From assembly GCA_010906935.1 (NCBI GenBank), contig JAAFHC010000017.1:1-42622 (forward strand): a stretch of 42,622 nucleotides of DNA, in the 5' to 3' direction. This DNA is from Gelidibacter sp. Lineage in GTDB: Bacteria; Bacteroidota; Bacteroidia; Flavobacteriales; Flavobacteriaceae. A program made the position numbers and the translations under genes. Shown here in pieces: positions 16,845 through 25,333 of the stretch; the first letter of the stretch is position 1; the number at the start of each line of letters is the position of its first letter. The notes beneath the pieces are model-generated. The model made no database searches, had not been told where the DNA came from, and was given only the letters and a program-made list of their open reading frames with translations.

Positions 16845-17034
16845 AATTATTTTCTTTACTGTTAGTGTTGTTATCTAAAGGAAATTGGCTTATTTCATCG
16901 ATATTTTTTTTAGGCATTTTTATAACAATGATTAACATTGTGACAAAAACAATAAAAAACAGCAACAATGCAACTATGGGGTAAATTTCAATTCCTTCCA
17001 TTCCATCAAAATTATGTGATATAAATCTTAACAT
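16837..17034 (-). CDS. ccoQ: CcoQ-like small subunit of cbb3 oxidase
   Basis: This 65-aa protein has one membrane helix (about 17-40) followed by a polar tail with KMPKKNIDE. The position between ccoNO and ccoP, the size and the overlap with ccoP (8 bp) identify it as the CcoQ/FixQ component. Sequence identity in this family is low, so the call rests mainly on context. CcoQ stabilises the complex in other bacteria. Confidence 0.8.
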   Translation of the reverse strand: MLRFISHNFDGMEGIEIYPIVALLLFFIVFVTMLIIVIKMPKKNIDEISQFPLDNNTNSKENNYE

Positions 17035-17039
17035 ATTAA

Positions 17040-19214
17040 TTATTTTTTTAATGCTGTTGAAGTATTTGCTTTAATATCGGTTCCTAAACGTTGTAAATAG
17101 GCAATAAGAGCTACAATTTCCTTATTTTGAATATTGCTTGAGCCATAATTTTTTACATATTCAGGATCTTGTCTTAAATTATTTTCTATTTCTTTTGCCT
17201 GAGTTAACAATGCTTGTTTGGCGCCAGCAATTTCTTCATCAGTATAAGGAACTCCCAATGTCACCAATGCTTTCATTTTGCTTTCTAAATTTGAGGCATT
17301 CATATCATTTTTAATCAACCATGAATAACGTGGCATAATGGAACCCGGTGATGTAGAACGCGGATCTAACATATGGTTAAAGTGCCAGTTATCATTATAC
17401 TTTCCTCCTATTCTGTGAACATCAGGCCCAGTTCTTCGTGAACCCCACAAGAATGGGAAATCGTAAATAAACTCACCTGCTTTTGAATATTCACCATAGC
17501 GCTCAACTTCTGAACGGAATGGACGAATCATTTGAGAGTGGCAATTGTTACATCCTTCGCGAATATAAATATCCCTTCCTTCCAATTCCAATGGCGTATA
17601 TGGTTTTACGCTTGAAATTGTAGGAACATTTGATTTCACCAACATCACAGGAATAATTTCAACCAACCCTCCAATTAAAATGGCTACAGTAGTTAATATT
17701 GTAAACAATACGGTTCTTCTTTCTAACCAAGTATGCCATCCTTCACCGGCAACTCTCTGTCCGCTAATTTTTTTCAAAGGCGCAGCTTCAGCCAATTCAT
17801 CTTCAACAGGAGAACCTGCTCTGGCAGTTTTAATCACATTAATTGCCAATAAAATAAAACCTGTTAAATAAAGTGTGCCACCAATAGCACGCATCATATA
17901 CATTGGGATTATTTTTGTTACAGTTTCTAAAAAGTTACCGTAAACCAATGTTCCATCTGGATTAAAATCTTTCCACATTAAAGCTTGCATAAAGCCAGCT
18001 ACATAAAGCGGAATTGCATAGAATAGAATACCTATTGTGCCAATCCAAAAATGTGCATTTGCCAATTTTTTTGAATATAATGGGGTTTTCCAAAGTTTTT
18101 CAGCCAACCAATAAACAATACCTGCAGCCATAAATCCGTTCCAGGCTAAGGCGGCAATATGTACGTGACCAACAATCCAATCGGTATAATGTCCAATTGC
18201 ATTTACATTTTTGAATGATAACATTGGCCCTTCAAAAGTTGCCATGCCATAACCGGTAATTGCAACTACAAAGAATTTTAAAACCGGATTTTCCCTAACT
18301 TTATCCCAGGCGCCACGTAACGTAAGCAATCCGTTAATCATACCTCCCCATGATGGGAAAATTAACATTACAGAAAATACAGTTCCAAGGTTTTGTGCCC
18401 ATTCCGGCAAAGCTGTGTATAATAAATGGTGAGGTCCAGCCCAGATATACAAAAATATCAATGTCCAAAAGTGAATAATTGACAATCTGTATGAATAAAT
18501 CGGTCTGTTTGCAACTTTTGGAACAAAATAATACATTAAACCCAAAACTGGTGTGGTTAAGAAAAATGCAACTGCATTATGTCCATACCACCACTGTATA
18601 AGCGCATCTTGAACACCTGAATAAACCGAGTAGCTTTTAAACGCCGATACAGGCATTTCTAAATTGTTAAAAATATAAAGTACCGCTATGGTTATAAAGG
18701 TTGCTATGTAGAACCAAATAGCAACGTAAATATGGCGTTGTCTTCTTTTTAGTATGGTTCCAATCAAATTAATACCAAATACCACCCAAATTACAACTAC
18801 AGCAATGTCAATAGGCCACTCTAATTCAGCATATTCTTTTGATGAGGTAAAACCTAATGGCAAAGTAATTGCCGCCGCAACAATAATTGCCTGCCAACCC
18901 CAAAAATGAATTCTGCTTAAAACATCGTTAAACATTCTCGCTTTAAGCAATCTTTGTGTAGAATAATAAATTCCTAAAAAAATTGAATTGCCTACAAAAG
19001 CAAAAATTACTGCATTTGTGTGCAATGGTCTTAAACGGCCAAAGCTTAACCAGGAAATGGCGTTATCCGATCCTGTAAATTCCAATAAACCCGGGTATAT
19101 AAAAAGCAACGCTACTGTAAGCCCTACCAACATACCTACAATTCCCCATAGAACTGTGGCCCAAAGAAACATTTTTACGATTTTATTGTCATAATAAAAT
19201 TGTTCTTTTTCCAT
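17040..19214 (-). CDS. ccoN: Fused CcoN-CcoO, catalytic and monohaem subunits of cbb3 oxidase
   Basis: The protein is 724 aa, the sum of CcoN (about 1-490) and CcoO (about 500-724). The CcoN part has the haem and copper ligand regions LRPLHTNAVIFAF, QWWYGHNAVAFF, GPHHLLYTALP and TDWIVGHVHIAALAW. The CcoO part starts with a membrane anchor (VLFTILTTVAIL) and carries CNNCHSQMIRPFRSE (near 555). WGSRRTGPDVHRIGG and MPRYSWL follow. The fusion is known from Bacteroidota and keeps the two subunits in fixed ratio. It reduces oxygen to water with high affinity and pumps protons in the inner membrane. It lies between ccoS and ccoQ in one unit. Confidence 0.97.
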   Translation of the reverse strand: MEKEQFYYDNKIVKMFLWATVLWGIVGMLVGLTVALLFIYPGLLEFTGSDNAISWLSFGRLRPLHTNAVIFAFVGNSIFLGIYYSTQRLLKARMFNDVLSRIHFWGWQAIIVAAAITLPLGFTSSKEYAELEWPIDIAVVVIWVVFGINLIGTILKRRQRHIYVAIWFYIATFITIAVLYIFNNLEMPVSAFKSYSVYSGVQDALIQWWYGHNAVAFFLTTPVLGLMYYFVPKVANRPIYSYRLSIIHFWTLIFLYIWAGPHHLLYTALPEWAQNLGTVFSVMLIFPSWGGMINGLLTLRGAWDKVRENPVLKFFVVAITGYGMATFEGPMLSFKNVNAIGHYTDWIVGHVHIAALAWNGFMAAGIVYWLAEKLWKTPLYSKKLANAHFWIGTIGILFYAIPLYVAGFMQALMWKDFNPDGTLVYGNFLETVTKIIPMYMMRAIGGTLYLTGFILLAINVIKTARAGSPVEDELAEAAPLKKISGQRVAGEGWHTWLERRTVLFTILTTVAILIGGLVEIIPVMLVKSNVPTISSVKPYTPLELEGRDIYIREGCNNCHSQMIRPFRSEVERYGEYSKAGEFIYDFPFLWGSRRTGPDVHRIGGKYNDNWHFNHMLDPRSTSPGSIMPRYSWLIKNDMNASNLESKMKALVTLGVPYTDEEIAGAKQALLTQAKEIENNLRQDPEYVKNYGSSNIQNKEIVALIAYLQRLGTDIKANTSTALKK

Positions 19215-19224
19215 ACTTGTTTGA

Positions 19225-19437
19225 TTAATTGTTAGTTATTTTTGATTGATTTTGATTGCTATTTGATTCCTTTTCATCTTTTTTCTTACCAATAACCAAT
19301 TCGTCATCAAACAACATGCGAACAGAAGGCGTATAGGTGTCATCGTACTGACCAGATTTAACTGACTTGATAAATGCAAAGAAAAAAATTAAGGCCACAA
19401 CAATGCTTACGCCTATTGTGATATAAAGTACTTCCAT
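19225..19437 (-). CDS. ccoS: CcoS, cbb3 oxidase assembly protein
   Basis: This 70-aa protein has one N-terminal membrane helix and the family motif GQYDDTYTPSVRMLFDDE. CcoS is required for haem and copper insertion into the oxidase. It is the first gene of ccoS-ccoNO-ccoQ-ccoP, 10 bp before ccoNO. The upstream gap holds a -7 box and an FNR-like palindrome. Confidence 0.93.
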   Translation of the reverse strand: MEVLYITIGVSIVVALIFFFAFIKSVKSGQYDDTYTPSVRMLFDDELVIGKKKDEKESNSNQNQSKITNN

Positions 19438-19479
19438 TTTTTAGTTAATAAAAATTTAAGCTGTTGGATTAAATTAATA

Positions 19480-19487
19480 CAAATATA
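19480..19487 (-). promoter_or_regulatory. -7 box of the ccoS-ccoNOQP operon
   Basis: TATATTTG on the minus strand fits TAnnTTTG, 43 bp before the ccoS ATG. There is no TTG at -33, consistent with activation from the palindrome upstream. Confidence 0.6.
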
Positions 19488-19509
19488 GATTTTACTTCCG
19501 ATAATAAAA

Positions 19510-19521
19510 TGATATTTGTCA
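19510..19521. promoter_or_regulatory. FNR-like operator upstream of ccoS-ccoNOQP
   Basis: TGATATTTGTCA (TGA-N6-TCA) lies in the gap between the ccoI stop and ccoS. Its centre is 35.5 bp from the downstream edge of the -7 box, identical to the pta and ccoI promoters. Confidence 0.65.
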
Positions 19522-19528
19522 CACAAAC

Positions 19529-21931
19529 TTAAGTCTTTTTCTGATTGAATCTGAACTCTTTCAAATATTTTTTTGATACTATATTTGTCATAATTGTCAC
19601 AAAAATCACAATGGTTATAGAACTTATAGGCATTAAAATAGCAGCAACTATAGGCGTTAATGCGCCTGTTAATGCAAAATACAATCCTATTACATTATAA
19701 CAAAACGCCAACAAAAAACTAGTCTTAATAATTGTCATGGTTTTATTCGAAATAGTTAACAACTTTGGCAAATTGTTAAAAAATTGCGCATCAAGTATGC
19801 CATCACATGCAGGCGAAAATACATTTACATTTTCAGAGATTACAATTCCAACATTGCTTTGCGCCAATGCCCCTGCATCATTTAGCCCATCTCCAACCAT
19901 CATTACTTTCTCTCCGTTTTGCTGCAATTTTTTAATATACTCCAATTTATTTTCAGGTTTCTGATTAAATTGAAATAAGGTGTTTTTAGGCAGAAATTTT
20001 TCTAAATATTCTTTTTCCCCATCATTATCACCTGAAAGAATTACCAATTTATATTTTTTTGAAAGTGCTTCAAAAACGCCTTTTGTTCCTTCCCTATAAC
20101 TATTTTTGAAAATGTAACTTCCTTTAAACTGATTGTTTATTGCGATATGAATGGCTGTTTCGTTGGTTTCAGAAGAAGTTGCACCAACAAAACTTGCAGA
20201 GCCTAATTTGATATCCATCGTATTTAAGATTGCATGGATGCCTTTTCCAAGCTGTTCGTCAAAATAAGACGGTTTTTCTGTTGAAATTTCGTCCTGAATA
20301 TAATCGTAAAGCGATCTGCTTAAAGGATGGTTTGAAGCTCTTAAAACACTTTTAACAGCTTTAATTTCCTCTATGCTTAATATATCACCCCTATAAATCA
20401 AATGTGATTTATCTGTAGAAGTTATGGTGCCGGTTTTATCAAAAATAATGGTGTCAATTTTAGCAAGGTTTTCAACGGTTTCGGCATTTTTCAAATAAAA
20501 TTTATGATAACCGAAAATTCGTAAAATATTACCGATTGCAAATGGCGCCGACAATGCCAAAGCACAAGGACAGGCAATAATGAGTACGGCGGTAACCACA
20601 TTAAATACCATGGAAGCATTATAAAAATACCAAAAAACTCCTCCTAAAAATGAAATGGTTAAAATATTGATGGTGAACAGTTTACTTATCGTGTCGGTGA
20701 TGTTTTTTATAGAGTGATCGGTTGTTTTATTAAAAACATCGTTGCTCCACAACTGTGTTAAATAACTTTGTGAAATTGTGTTTATAACTTCCATTTCTAT
20801 AGCGCCTGCTGTTTGTTTTCCTCCCGCAAAAAGTTTATCGCCCGATTGTTTGGTTACCGGCATCGACTCCCCGGTTACAAAGCTGTAATCAATCGATGCA
20901 TTTCCGTTGATCAAAATTCCGTCAACAGGAATTAACTCTTGATTTCTAATTAATAACCGATTGCCTTTTTCAATATCTTGTACGGGAATATTTTTTTCTA
21001 TTCCGTCTGCCAATTTTGTGACTGCAATTGGAAAATAGGATTTATAGTCGCGTTCAAAGGACAAAAAGTTGTAGGTTTTTTGCTGAAAAAATTTACCCAA
21101 TAGCAAAAAGAACACCAATCCAGCCAAACTGTCAAAAAAACCTGTGCCAATATCAAATGCAATTTCAATGGTACTTCTTATAAACAATACAGAAACTCCT
21201 AAGGCGATGGGAACATCAATGTTTAAAATTTTATGTGAAAGTCCTTTATAGGCAGAAATATAATAATTTTTAGCAGAATAGAAAACTACCGGAATGGCCA
21301 TAGCAAACATGAGCCATCTAAATAGATGCTTGTATTTTTCCAACCAAAATTCATCTGCATCAAAATATTCCGGGAACGACAACAACATAATATTTCCGAA
21401 ACAAAAAGCTGCTATAGAAACCTGATAAATCAGCGTTTTATCAACCTTATTTTTAATGGCATCCGCATCATCCAAACTTATATAAGGCTCATAACCTATT
21501 GAAGTCATTAATTCTGCCAGTTGTTTTAAACTGGTTGCTTTATTTTTGAACGTAATTCTTACAGTTTTTTTCGGAAAATTAACCATTGAAGTAGTCACTC
21601 CACTATTTAATTTCGTTAAATTTTCGAGAATCCAAATACAAGAACTGCAATGAATACTTGGGATAAAAAATTCAACTACGGAAGTTTCCGTATCATTAAA
21701 TTCGAGCAGTTTTTCAATGATAGCTTCATTTTCGAGATAATTGTACTTGCCTTTTATATCGGATGGAATCGTTCCTGGTGTAGATTGTAAGTCGTAATAA
21801 CAACCTAACTCGTTGTTGCTTAGTATTTCATAAACTGTTTTACATCCATTGCAGCAAAATTGCTTTTCATCAAAAATTTTTAGCGTTTTTCCGCAGGATG
21901 CACCGCAATGATAACAATTGTTTATATTCAT
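19529..21931 (-). CDS. ccoI: Copper-transporting P1B ATPase of the cbb3 locus (CcoI/FixI)
   Basis: The protein is 800 aa. A Cys-rich N-terminal metal-binding segment (CYHCGASC and CCNGC) precedes an HMA domain with CSSC (near 95). The P1B ATPase core follows: TGES actuator loop, the CPC transport motif in CPCALALSAPF (about 452), DKTGTIT (about 496) and GDGLNDAGAL. CcoI exports or delivers copper for insertion into cbb3 oxidase. It has its own promoter with an FNR-like site and lies upstream of ccoS on the same strand, separated by about 90 bp that contain the ccoS promoter. It is divergent from the Crp/Fnr gene. Confidence 0.96.
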   Translation of the reverse strand: MNINNCYHCGASCGKTLKIFDEKQFCCNGCKTVYEILSNNELGCYYDLQSTPGTIPSDIKGKYNYLENEAIIEKLLEFNDTETSVVEFFIPSIHCSSCIWILENLTKLNSGVTTSMVNFPKKTVRITFKNKATSLKQLAELMTSIGYEPYISLDDADAIKNKVDKTLIYQVSIAAFCFGNIMLLSFPEYFDADEFWLEKYKHLFRWLMFAMAIPVVFYSAKNYYISAYKGLSHKILNIDVPIALGVSVLFIRSTIEIAFDIGTGFFDSLAGLVFFLLLGKFFQQKTYNFLSFERDYKSYFPIAVTKLADGIEKNIPVQDIEKGNRLLIRNQELIPVDGILINGNASIDYSFVTGESMPVTKQSGDKLFAGGKQTAGAIEMEVINTISQSYLTQLWSNDVFNKTTDHSIKNITDTISKLFTINILTISFLGGVFWYFYNASMVFNVVTAVLIIACPCALALSAPFAIGNILRIFGYHKFYLKNAETVENLAKIDTIIFDKTGTITSTDKSHLIYRGDILSIEEIKAVKSVLRASNHPLSRSLYDYIQDEISTEKPSYFDEQLGKGIHAILNTMDIKLGSASFVGATSSETNETAIHIAINNQFKGSYIFKNSYREGTKGVFEALSKKYKLVILSGDNDGEKEYLEKFLPKNTLFQFNQKPENKLEYIKKLQQNGEKVMMVGDGLNDAGALAQSNVGIVISENVNVFSPACDGILDAQFFNNLPKLLTISNKTMTIIKTSFLLAFCYNVIGLYFALTGALTPIVAAILMPISSITIVIFVTIMTNIVSKKYLKEFRFNQKKT

Positions 21932-21950
21932 TCTAAATTCTAATTCCCCG

Positions 21951-21958
21951 CAAAAATA
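21951..21958 (-). promoter_or_regulatory. -7 box of ccoI
   Basis: TATTTTTG on the minus strand fits TAnnTTTG, 19 bp before the ccoI ATG, with a predicted leader of about 15 nt. I see no -33 TTG. Confidence 0.6.
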
Positions 21959-21980
21959 TTCATTTATTATTTCCTATAAA

Positions 21981-21992
21981 TGACATTTATCA
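21981..21992. promoter_or_regulatory. FNR-like operator between ccoI and the Crp/Fnr gene
   Basis: TGACATTTATCA, inside ATGA-N6-TCAT, lies in the 114-bp divergent gap. Its centre is 35.5 bp from the downstream edge of the ccoI -7 box. On the regulator's side it is about 23.5 bp from a weak -7-like TACCTTTA (22003-22010), so it could repress or modulate the regulator's own gene. Confidence 0.65.
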
Positions 21993-22045
21993 TTTATTTT
22001 TGTACCTTTACAAATGTTACTACTTAACTAAATTCTTTTTTTAGT

Positions 22046-22732
22046 ATGTCAAATTGTTCACATTGTATTATGAAGCGTTTTAACGCTCTTAAAACTTTAA
22101 CGCATGACGAATTAGAAAGATTTTCAGATCACAAAACATCACTTATCATAAAGAAAGGTGAGAATCTAATGACTGAAGGTAATTCTATCAACGGATTATA
22201 TTGTATTCAGGATGGAAAATGTAAATTGACTAAATTGAATACAAATGGTAAAGAACAAATTATAAAATTTGTTAAAGGCGGTGATATTTTAGGGCACCGC
22301 TCTATTTTAAGTGAAGAACCTGTTGGATTAAATGCAACCGCTTTGGAAGATATGCGCGTTTGTTTTATACCTAAAGGTGATATTTTAGAATCTATCAAGG
22401 ATAATCCCCAATTTTCTTTAAATTTAATCAAAAATATTTCGCTTCAATTAAGCCATGCTAATACTGCTATTTCACAAATGGCCCAAAAACCAGTAAAAGA
22501 CAGGTTAGCGGAGACTCTATTAAGTTTGGAAGAAATATTTGGTGTTGACAATGAAGATTGCATAGATGTTATTTTAACAAGGGAAGAAATTGCAAATACC
22601 ATTGGCACTGCTACTGAATCTGCCATAAGATTGTTATCCAACTTAAAAAAGGATGGCGTAATTGATTTACTTGGCAAAAAAATTAAAATTTTAAACAAAA
22701 ATTCGCTTAAAAATATCTCTGAAGGATATTGA
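22046..22732 (+). CDS. Crp/Fnr family regulator, probable oxygen-responsive FNR type
   Basis: The protein is 228 aa with a cyclic-nucleotide-type beta-roll (about 20-120), a dimer helix and a C-terminal winged helix. Cys4 and Cys7 (CSHC) sit at the N-terminus. Cys106, in DMRVCFIP, aligns by eye with Cys122 of E. coli FNR (SMVCEIP), and Cys53 and Cys59 lie between. This suggests an Fe-S cluster, though the pattern is not identical to FNR. The recognition helix has TESAIRLL against VETISRLL of FNR: the Glu and Arg that read TGA are kept, while the Ser is replaced. The gene is divergent from ccoI and shares an intergenic FNR-like site. Likely targets in this window are ccoI, ccoS-ccoNOQP and pta-ackA. 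Confidence 0.88.
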   Translation: MSNCSHCIMKRFNALKTLTHDELERFSDHKTSLIIKKGENLMTEGNSINGLYCIQDGKCKLTKLNTNGKEQIIKFVKGGDILGHRSILSEEPVGLNATALEDMRVCFIPKGDILESIKDNPQFSLNLIKNISLQLSHANTAISQMAQKPVKDRLAETLLSLEEIFGVDNEDCIDVILTREEIANTIGTATESAIRLLSNLKKDGVIDLLGKKIKILNKNSLKNISEGY

Positions 22733-22754
22733 TAATGAATTGATTCTCCTTCAT

Positions 22755-22795
22755 AAAAAAAAGCCTTTTAGATTTTGTCTAAAAGGCTTTTTTTT
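22755..22795. terminator. Bidirectional terminator between the Crp/Fnr gene and the oxoamine synthase gene
   Basis: An 18-bp perfect stem (AAAAAAAAGCCTTTTAGA and its complement) with a 5-nt loop has T tracts on both strands. It serves the convergent genes on either side. Confidence 0.9.
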
Positions 22796-22809
22796 GAATA
22801 TGCTTTTTT

Positions 22810-24060
22810 TTATTGCGCCATCATAGCTGCTGCAATGCGTTTGTAAATACCAGCTTCTAATTTAGACCGAATGGCTGAAAAAGCTTCAATAGTTACTTTA
22901 ACATCTTCCAAATTATGTGTTGTTGTTGGGATCAATCTCAAAATAATCAATCCTTTTGGAATTACGGGATAAACTACAATGGAACAAAATATGCCATAAT
23001 TTTCACGTAAGTCATTTACCATGGCCATAGCTTCAGGAATATCACCTTCTAAAAACACTGGAGTGACACAAGAATTTGTTTTTCCAATGTTAAAACCTTG
23101 ATCTTTTAAACCATTTTGAAGTGCATGAACATTCTCCCACAACTTTTCTTTAAGTTCGGGCATTGTTCTTAACATATCTAGGCGTTTTAATGCACCAATT
23201 ACCATTGGCATTGGCAAAGATTTGGCAAACATTTGTGAACGCATATTGTATTTTAAATACTGAATAATATCCTTATCTGCAGCGAAAAATGCGCCAAATC
23301 CGGCCATAGATTTAGCAAATGTTGAAAAATATACATCTATACCATCTTGCACGCCTTGCTCAAAACCTGTACCTCTTCCGTCTTCACCTTGTGTTCCAAA
23401 TCCGTGAGCGTCATCAACTAAAAATCTAAAGTCGTATTTTTCTTTAAGCGCAACAATTTCTTTTAATTTTCCCTGCTCACCACGCATTCCAAAAACACCT
23501 TCAGAAATAACAAGTATTCCTCCATTTGTTTCCTCGGCAATTTTTGTGGCTCTTTGCAAGTTTTTTTCTAAACTTTCAATGTTGTTGTGTTGAAATGTAA
23601 ATCTTTTTCCGGGATGTAATCTAACGCCGTCAATAATACAAGCATGCGCATCCATATCATAAACAATTACATCATTTTTGGTAACTAGAGCATCTATGGC
23701 GGAAACCATTCCCTGATAACCGAAATTCACCAAATATGCAGATTCTTTATGTTCAAATTCTGCCAATTCTTTTTCTAATTGTTCGTGGTATTTTGTATGG
23801 CCCGACATCATTCTCGCACCCATTGGGTAAGCCATTCCGTATTGTGCAGCAGCTTCAGCATCTGCTTTTCTAACTTCTGGGTGATTTGCCAATCCGAGGT
23901 AATCATTAATACTCCAAGTGATTACATCTTTACCGTTGAAAGTCATTCTATTAGAGATTTCCCCCTCTAATTTTGGAAAAACGTAGTATCCTTCAGCTTG
24001 TTCAGCCCATTTCCCTAATGGACCCTTATCTTTTATAATTCTTTCAAATAAATCTTTCAT
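22810..24060 (-). CDS. Alpha-oxoamine synthase family PLP enzyme; candidate cysteate- or serine-acyltransferase (sulfonolipid or sphingolipid synthesis)
   Basis: The protein is 416 aa, fold type I PLP. Visible motifs are NDYLGLANHPEV, the YPMGARMMSGHT block, VDDAHGFGTQGEDGRG (PLP-contacting Asp and His) and the lysine region STFAKSMAGFGAFF. The family joins an acyl thioester to an amino acid with loss of CO2. Members include serine palmitoyltransferase, KBL, BioF and the flavobacterial cysteate acyltransferase of capnine synthesis. No threonine dehydrogenase or biotin gene is near. The next gene upstream on the same strand is a cysteine-synthase-like enzyme, which favours the cysteate route. 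The two are separated by a terminator and are not one transcript. The substrate is inferred. Confidence 0.85.
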   Translation of the reverse strand: MKDLFERIIKDKGPLGKWAEQAEGYYVFPKLEGEISNRMTFNGKDVITWSINDYLGLANHPEVRKADAEAAAQYGMAYPMGARMMSGHTKYHEQLEKELAEFEHKESAYLVNFGYQGMVSAIDALVTKNDVIVYDMDAHACIIDGVRLHPGKRFTFQHNNIESLEKNLQRATKIAEETNGGILVISEGVFGMRGEQGKLKEIVALKEKYDFRFLVDDAHGFGTQGEDGRGTGFEQGVQDGIDVYFSTFAKSMAGFGAFFAADKDIIQYLKYNMRSQMFAKSLPMPMVIGALKRLDMLRTMPELKEKLWENVHALQNGLKDQGFNIGKTNSCVTPVFLEGDIPEAMAMVNDLRENYGIFCSIVVYPVIPKGLIILRLIPTTTHNLEDVKVTIEAFSAIRSKLEAGIYKRIAAAMMAQ

Positions 24061-24155
24061 TATATGTTTTTTTTGATAAAATATAATTTACCTACTTACA
24101 TTTATAAGCGTACAAAGTACGTGATTTTTTTTCTCCTAATCAAATGTTATGAAAC

Positions 24156-24196
24156 AAAAAAAGGGGTTAGAAATTAATTTCTAAACCCTTTTTTGA
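24156..24196 (-). terminator. Terminator after the cysteine-synthase-like gene
   Basis: The hairpin AAAGGGGTTAGAAATT / AATTTCTAAACCCTTT, with one mismatch, lies 13 bp after the stop and is flanked by A/T tracts. It separates the transcript from the oxoamine synthase gene downstream. Confidence 0.75.
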
Positions 24197-24208
24197 CATA
24201 TTTATTGG

Positions 24209-25246
24209 CTACTTAATATATTCAACTACAAGTAGCTCTTGCTTTTGTGAGTCAAAAAAGCCTTGCTCTTTCATCCATTCATCGCTGTAAATTTTTTCCA
24301 TATAACGAGAACCATGATCTGGTAAAATTAAGACTACTTTGGAATTTTCATCAAACATTCCCTGCTCGGCGTATTGCATAGCTGCCTGCATTACAGCACC
24401 ACTTGTATAACCGGTAAATAAACCTTCCGTTAGTGCAAGTTCTCTGGCTCTATGAGCTGCTGCTTCATCTGTTACTTTTTCAAAAACGTCAATAGAATCA
24501 AAATCTGTGGCAGTAGGAATTAAATTTTTTCCCAACCCTTCAATTCTATATGGATAAATTTCATTTTTATCGAACTCTCCTGTTTCGTGAAATTTCTTTA
24601 AAATTGAGCCAAACGCATCAACACCTAAAGTTTTAATGTTGGGATTTTGTTCTTTTAAATATTTAGAAACGCCTGAAATTGTTCCACCGGTGCCACTTGC
24701 GGCTATCAAATGCGTTATTTTGCCATTGGTTTGTTTCCAAATTTCCGGTCCGGTTGAACTGTAATGCGCATCCACATTTAACTTGTTAAAATATTGATTG
24801 ATATATACTGAATTTGCTGTTTCTGCATGCAATCTTTTAGCAACTTGATAATATGAGCGTGGGTCGTCTGCATCTACATGTGCCGGACAAACATACACTT
24901 TAGCGCCCATAGCTTTCAACATATTTATTTTACCCGGTGAAGCTTTAGAACTTACTGCCAATATACAGTTATATCCTTTTATCACACTCACCATCGCAAG
25001 GCTAAATCCTGTATTGCCAGAGGTAGTTTCAATTATTGTACTGCCTGGTTTTAATATCCCTTGCTTCTCAGCTTCTTCAATAATATGAACGGCAATCCTA
25101 TCTTTCATAGAATGCCCAGGATTAAATCCTTCATACTTTACATAAAAAGTGCCGGGAAGGTCTTTGGTGATTTTGTTTAGCTTAATTAAGGGAGTATTGC
25201 CTATTAGGTCTAAAATATTGTTACTTATACCTATATTTTCTGCCAT
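24209..25246 (-). CDS. Cysteine synthase / cystathionine beta-synthase family PLP enzyme; candidate cysteate synthase
   Basis: The protein is 345 aa, fold type II PLP. It has the Schiff-base lysine in [11 protein letters not shown] (about residues 43-53), the substrate loop [11 protein letters not shown], the phosphate-binding GTGGTISGV and the C-terminal YTSGAV. It lacks a CBS regulatory domain. GHSMKD differs from the NPxxSVKDR of ordinary CysK, suggesting another substrate. With the neighbouring alpha-oxoamine synthase, a role in making cysteate from phosphoserine and sulfite for sulfonolipids is plausible. Plain cysteine synthesis is the main alternative. A -7 box (25310-25317) precedes it and a terminator follows. 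Confidence 0.83.
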   Translation of the reverse strand: MAENIGISNNILDLIGNTPLIKLNKITKDLPGTFYVKYEGFNPGHSMKDRIAVHIIEEAEKQGILKPGSTIIETTSGNTGFSLAMVSVIKGYNCILAVSSKASPGKINMLKAMGAKVYVCPAHVDADDPRSYYQVAKRLHAETANSVYINQYFNKLNVDAHYSSTGPEIWKQTNGKITHLIAASGTGGTISGVSKYLKEQNPNIKTLGVDAFGSILKKFHETGEFDKNEIYPYRIEGLGKNLIPTATDFDSIDVFEKVTDEAAAHRARELALTEGLFTGYTSGAVMQAAMQYAEQGMFDENSKVVLILPDHGSRYMEKIYSDEWMKEQGFFDSQKQELLVVEYIK

Positions 25247-25309
25247 TTTTTAAAATTTAATTCAGATATAATATTTTAAATACGAATTTATGAATAATAA
25301 TCTATTCTG

Positions 25310-25317
25310 CAAATTTA
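25310..25317 (-). promoter_or_regulatory. -7 box of the cysteine-synthase-like gene
   Basis: TAAATTTG on the minus strand fits the consensus and lies about 63 bp before the ATG. The -33 position falls at the end of the oligopeptidase gene and is not a clear TTG. Confidence 0.4.
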
Positions 25318-25333
25318 ATAATTTTTTTTAAAT

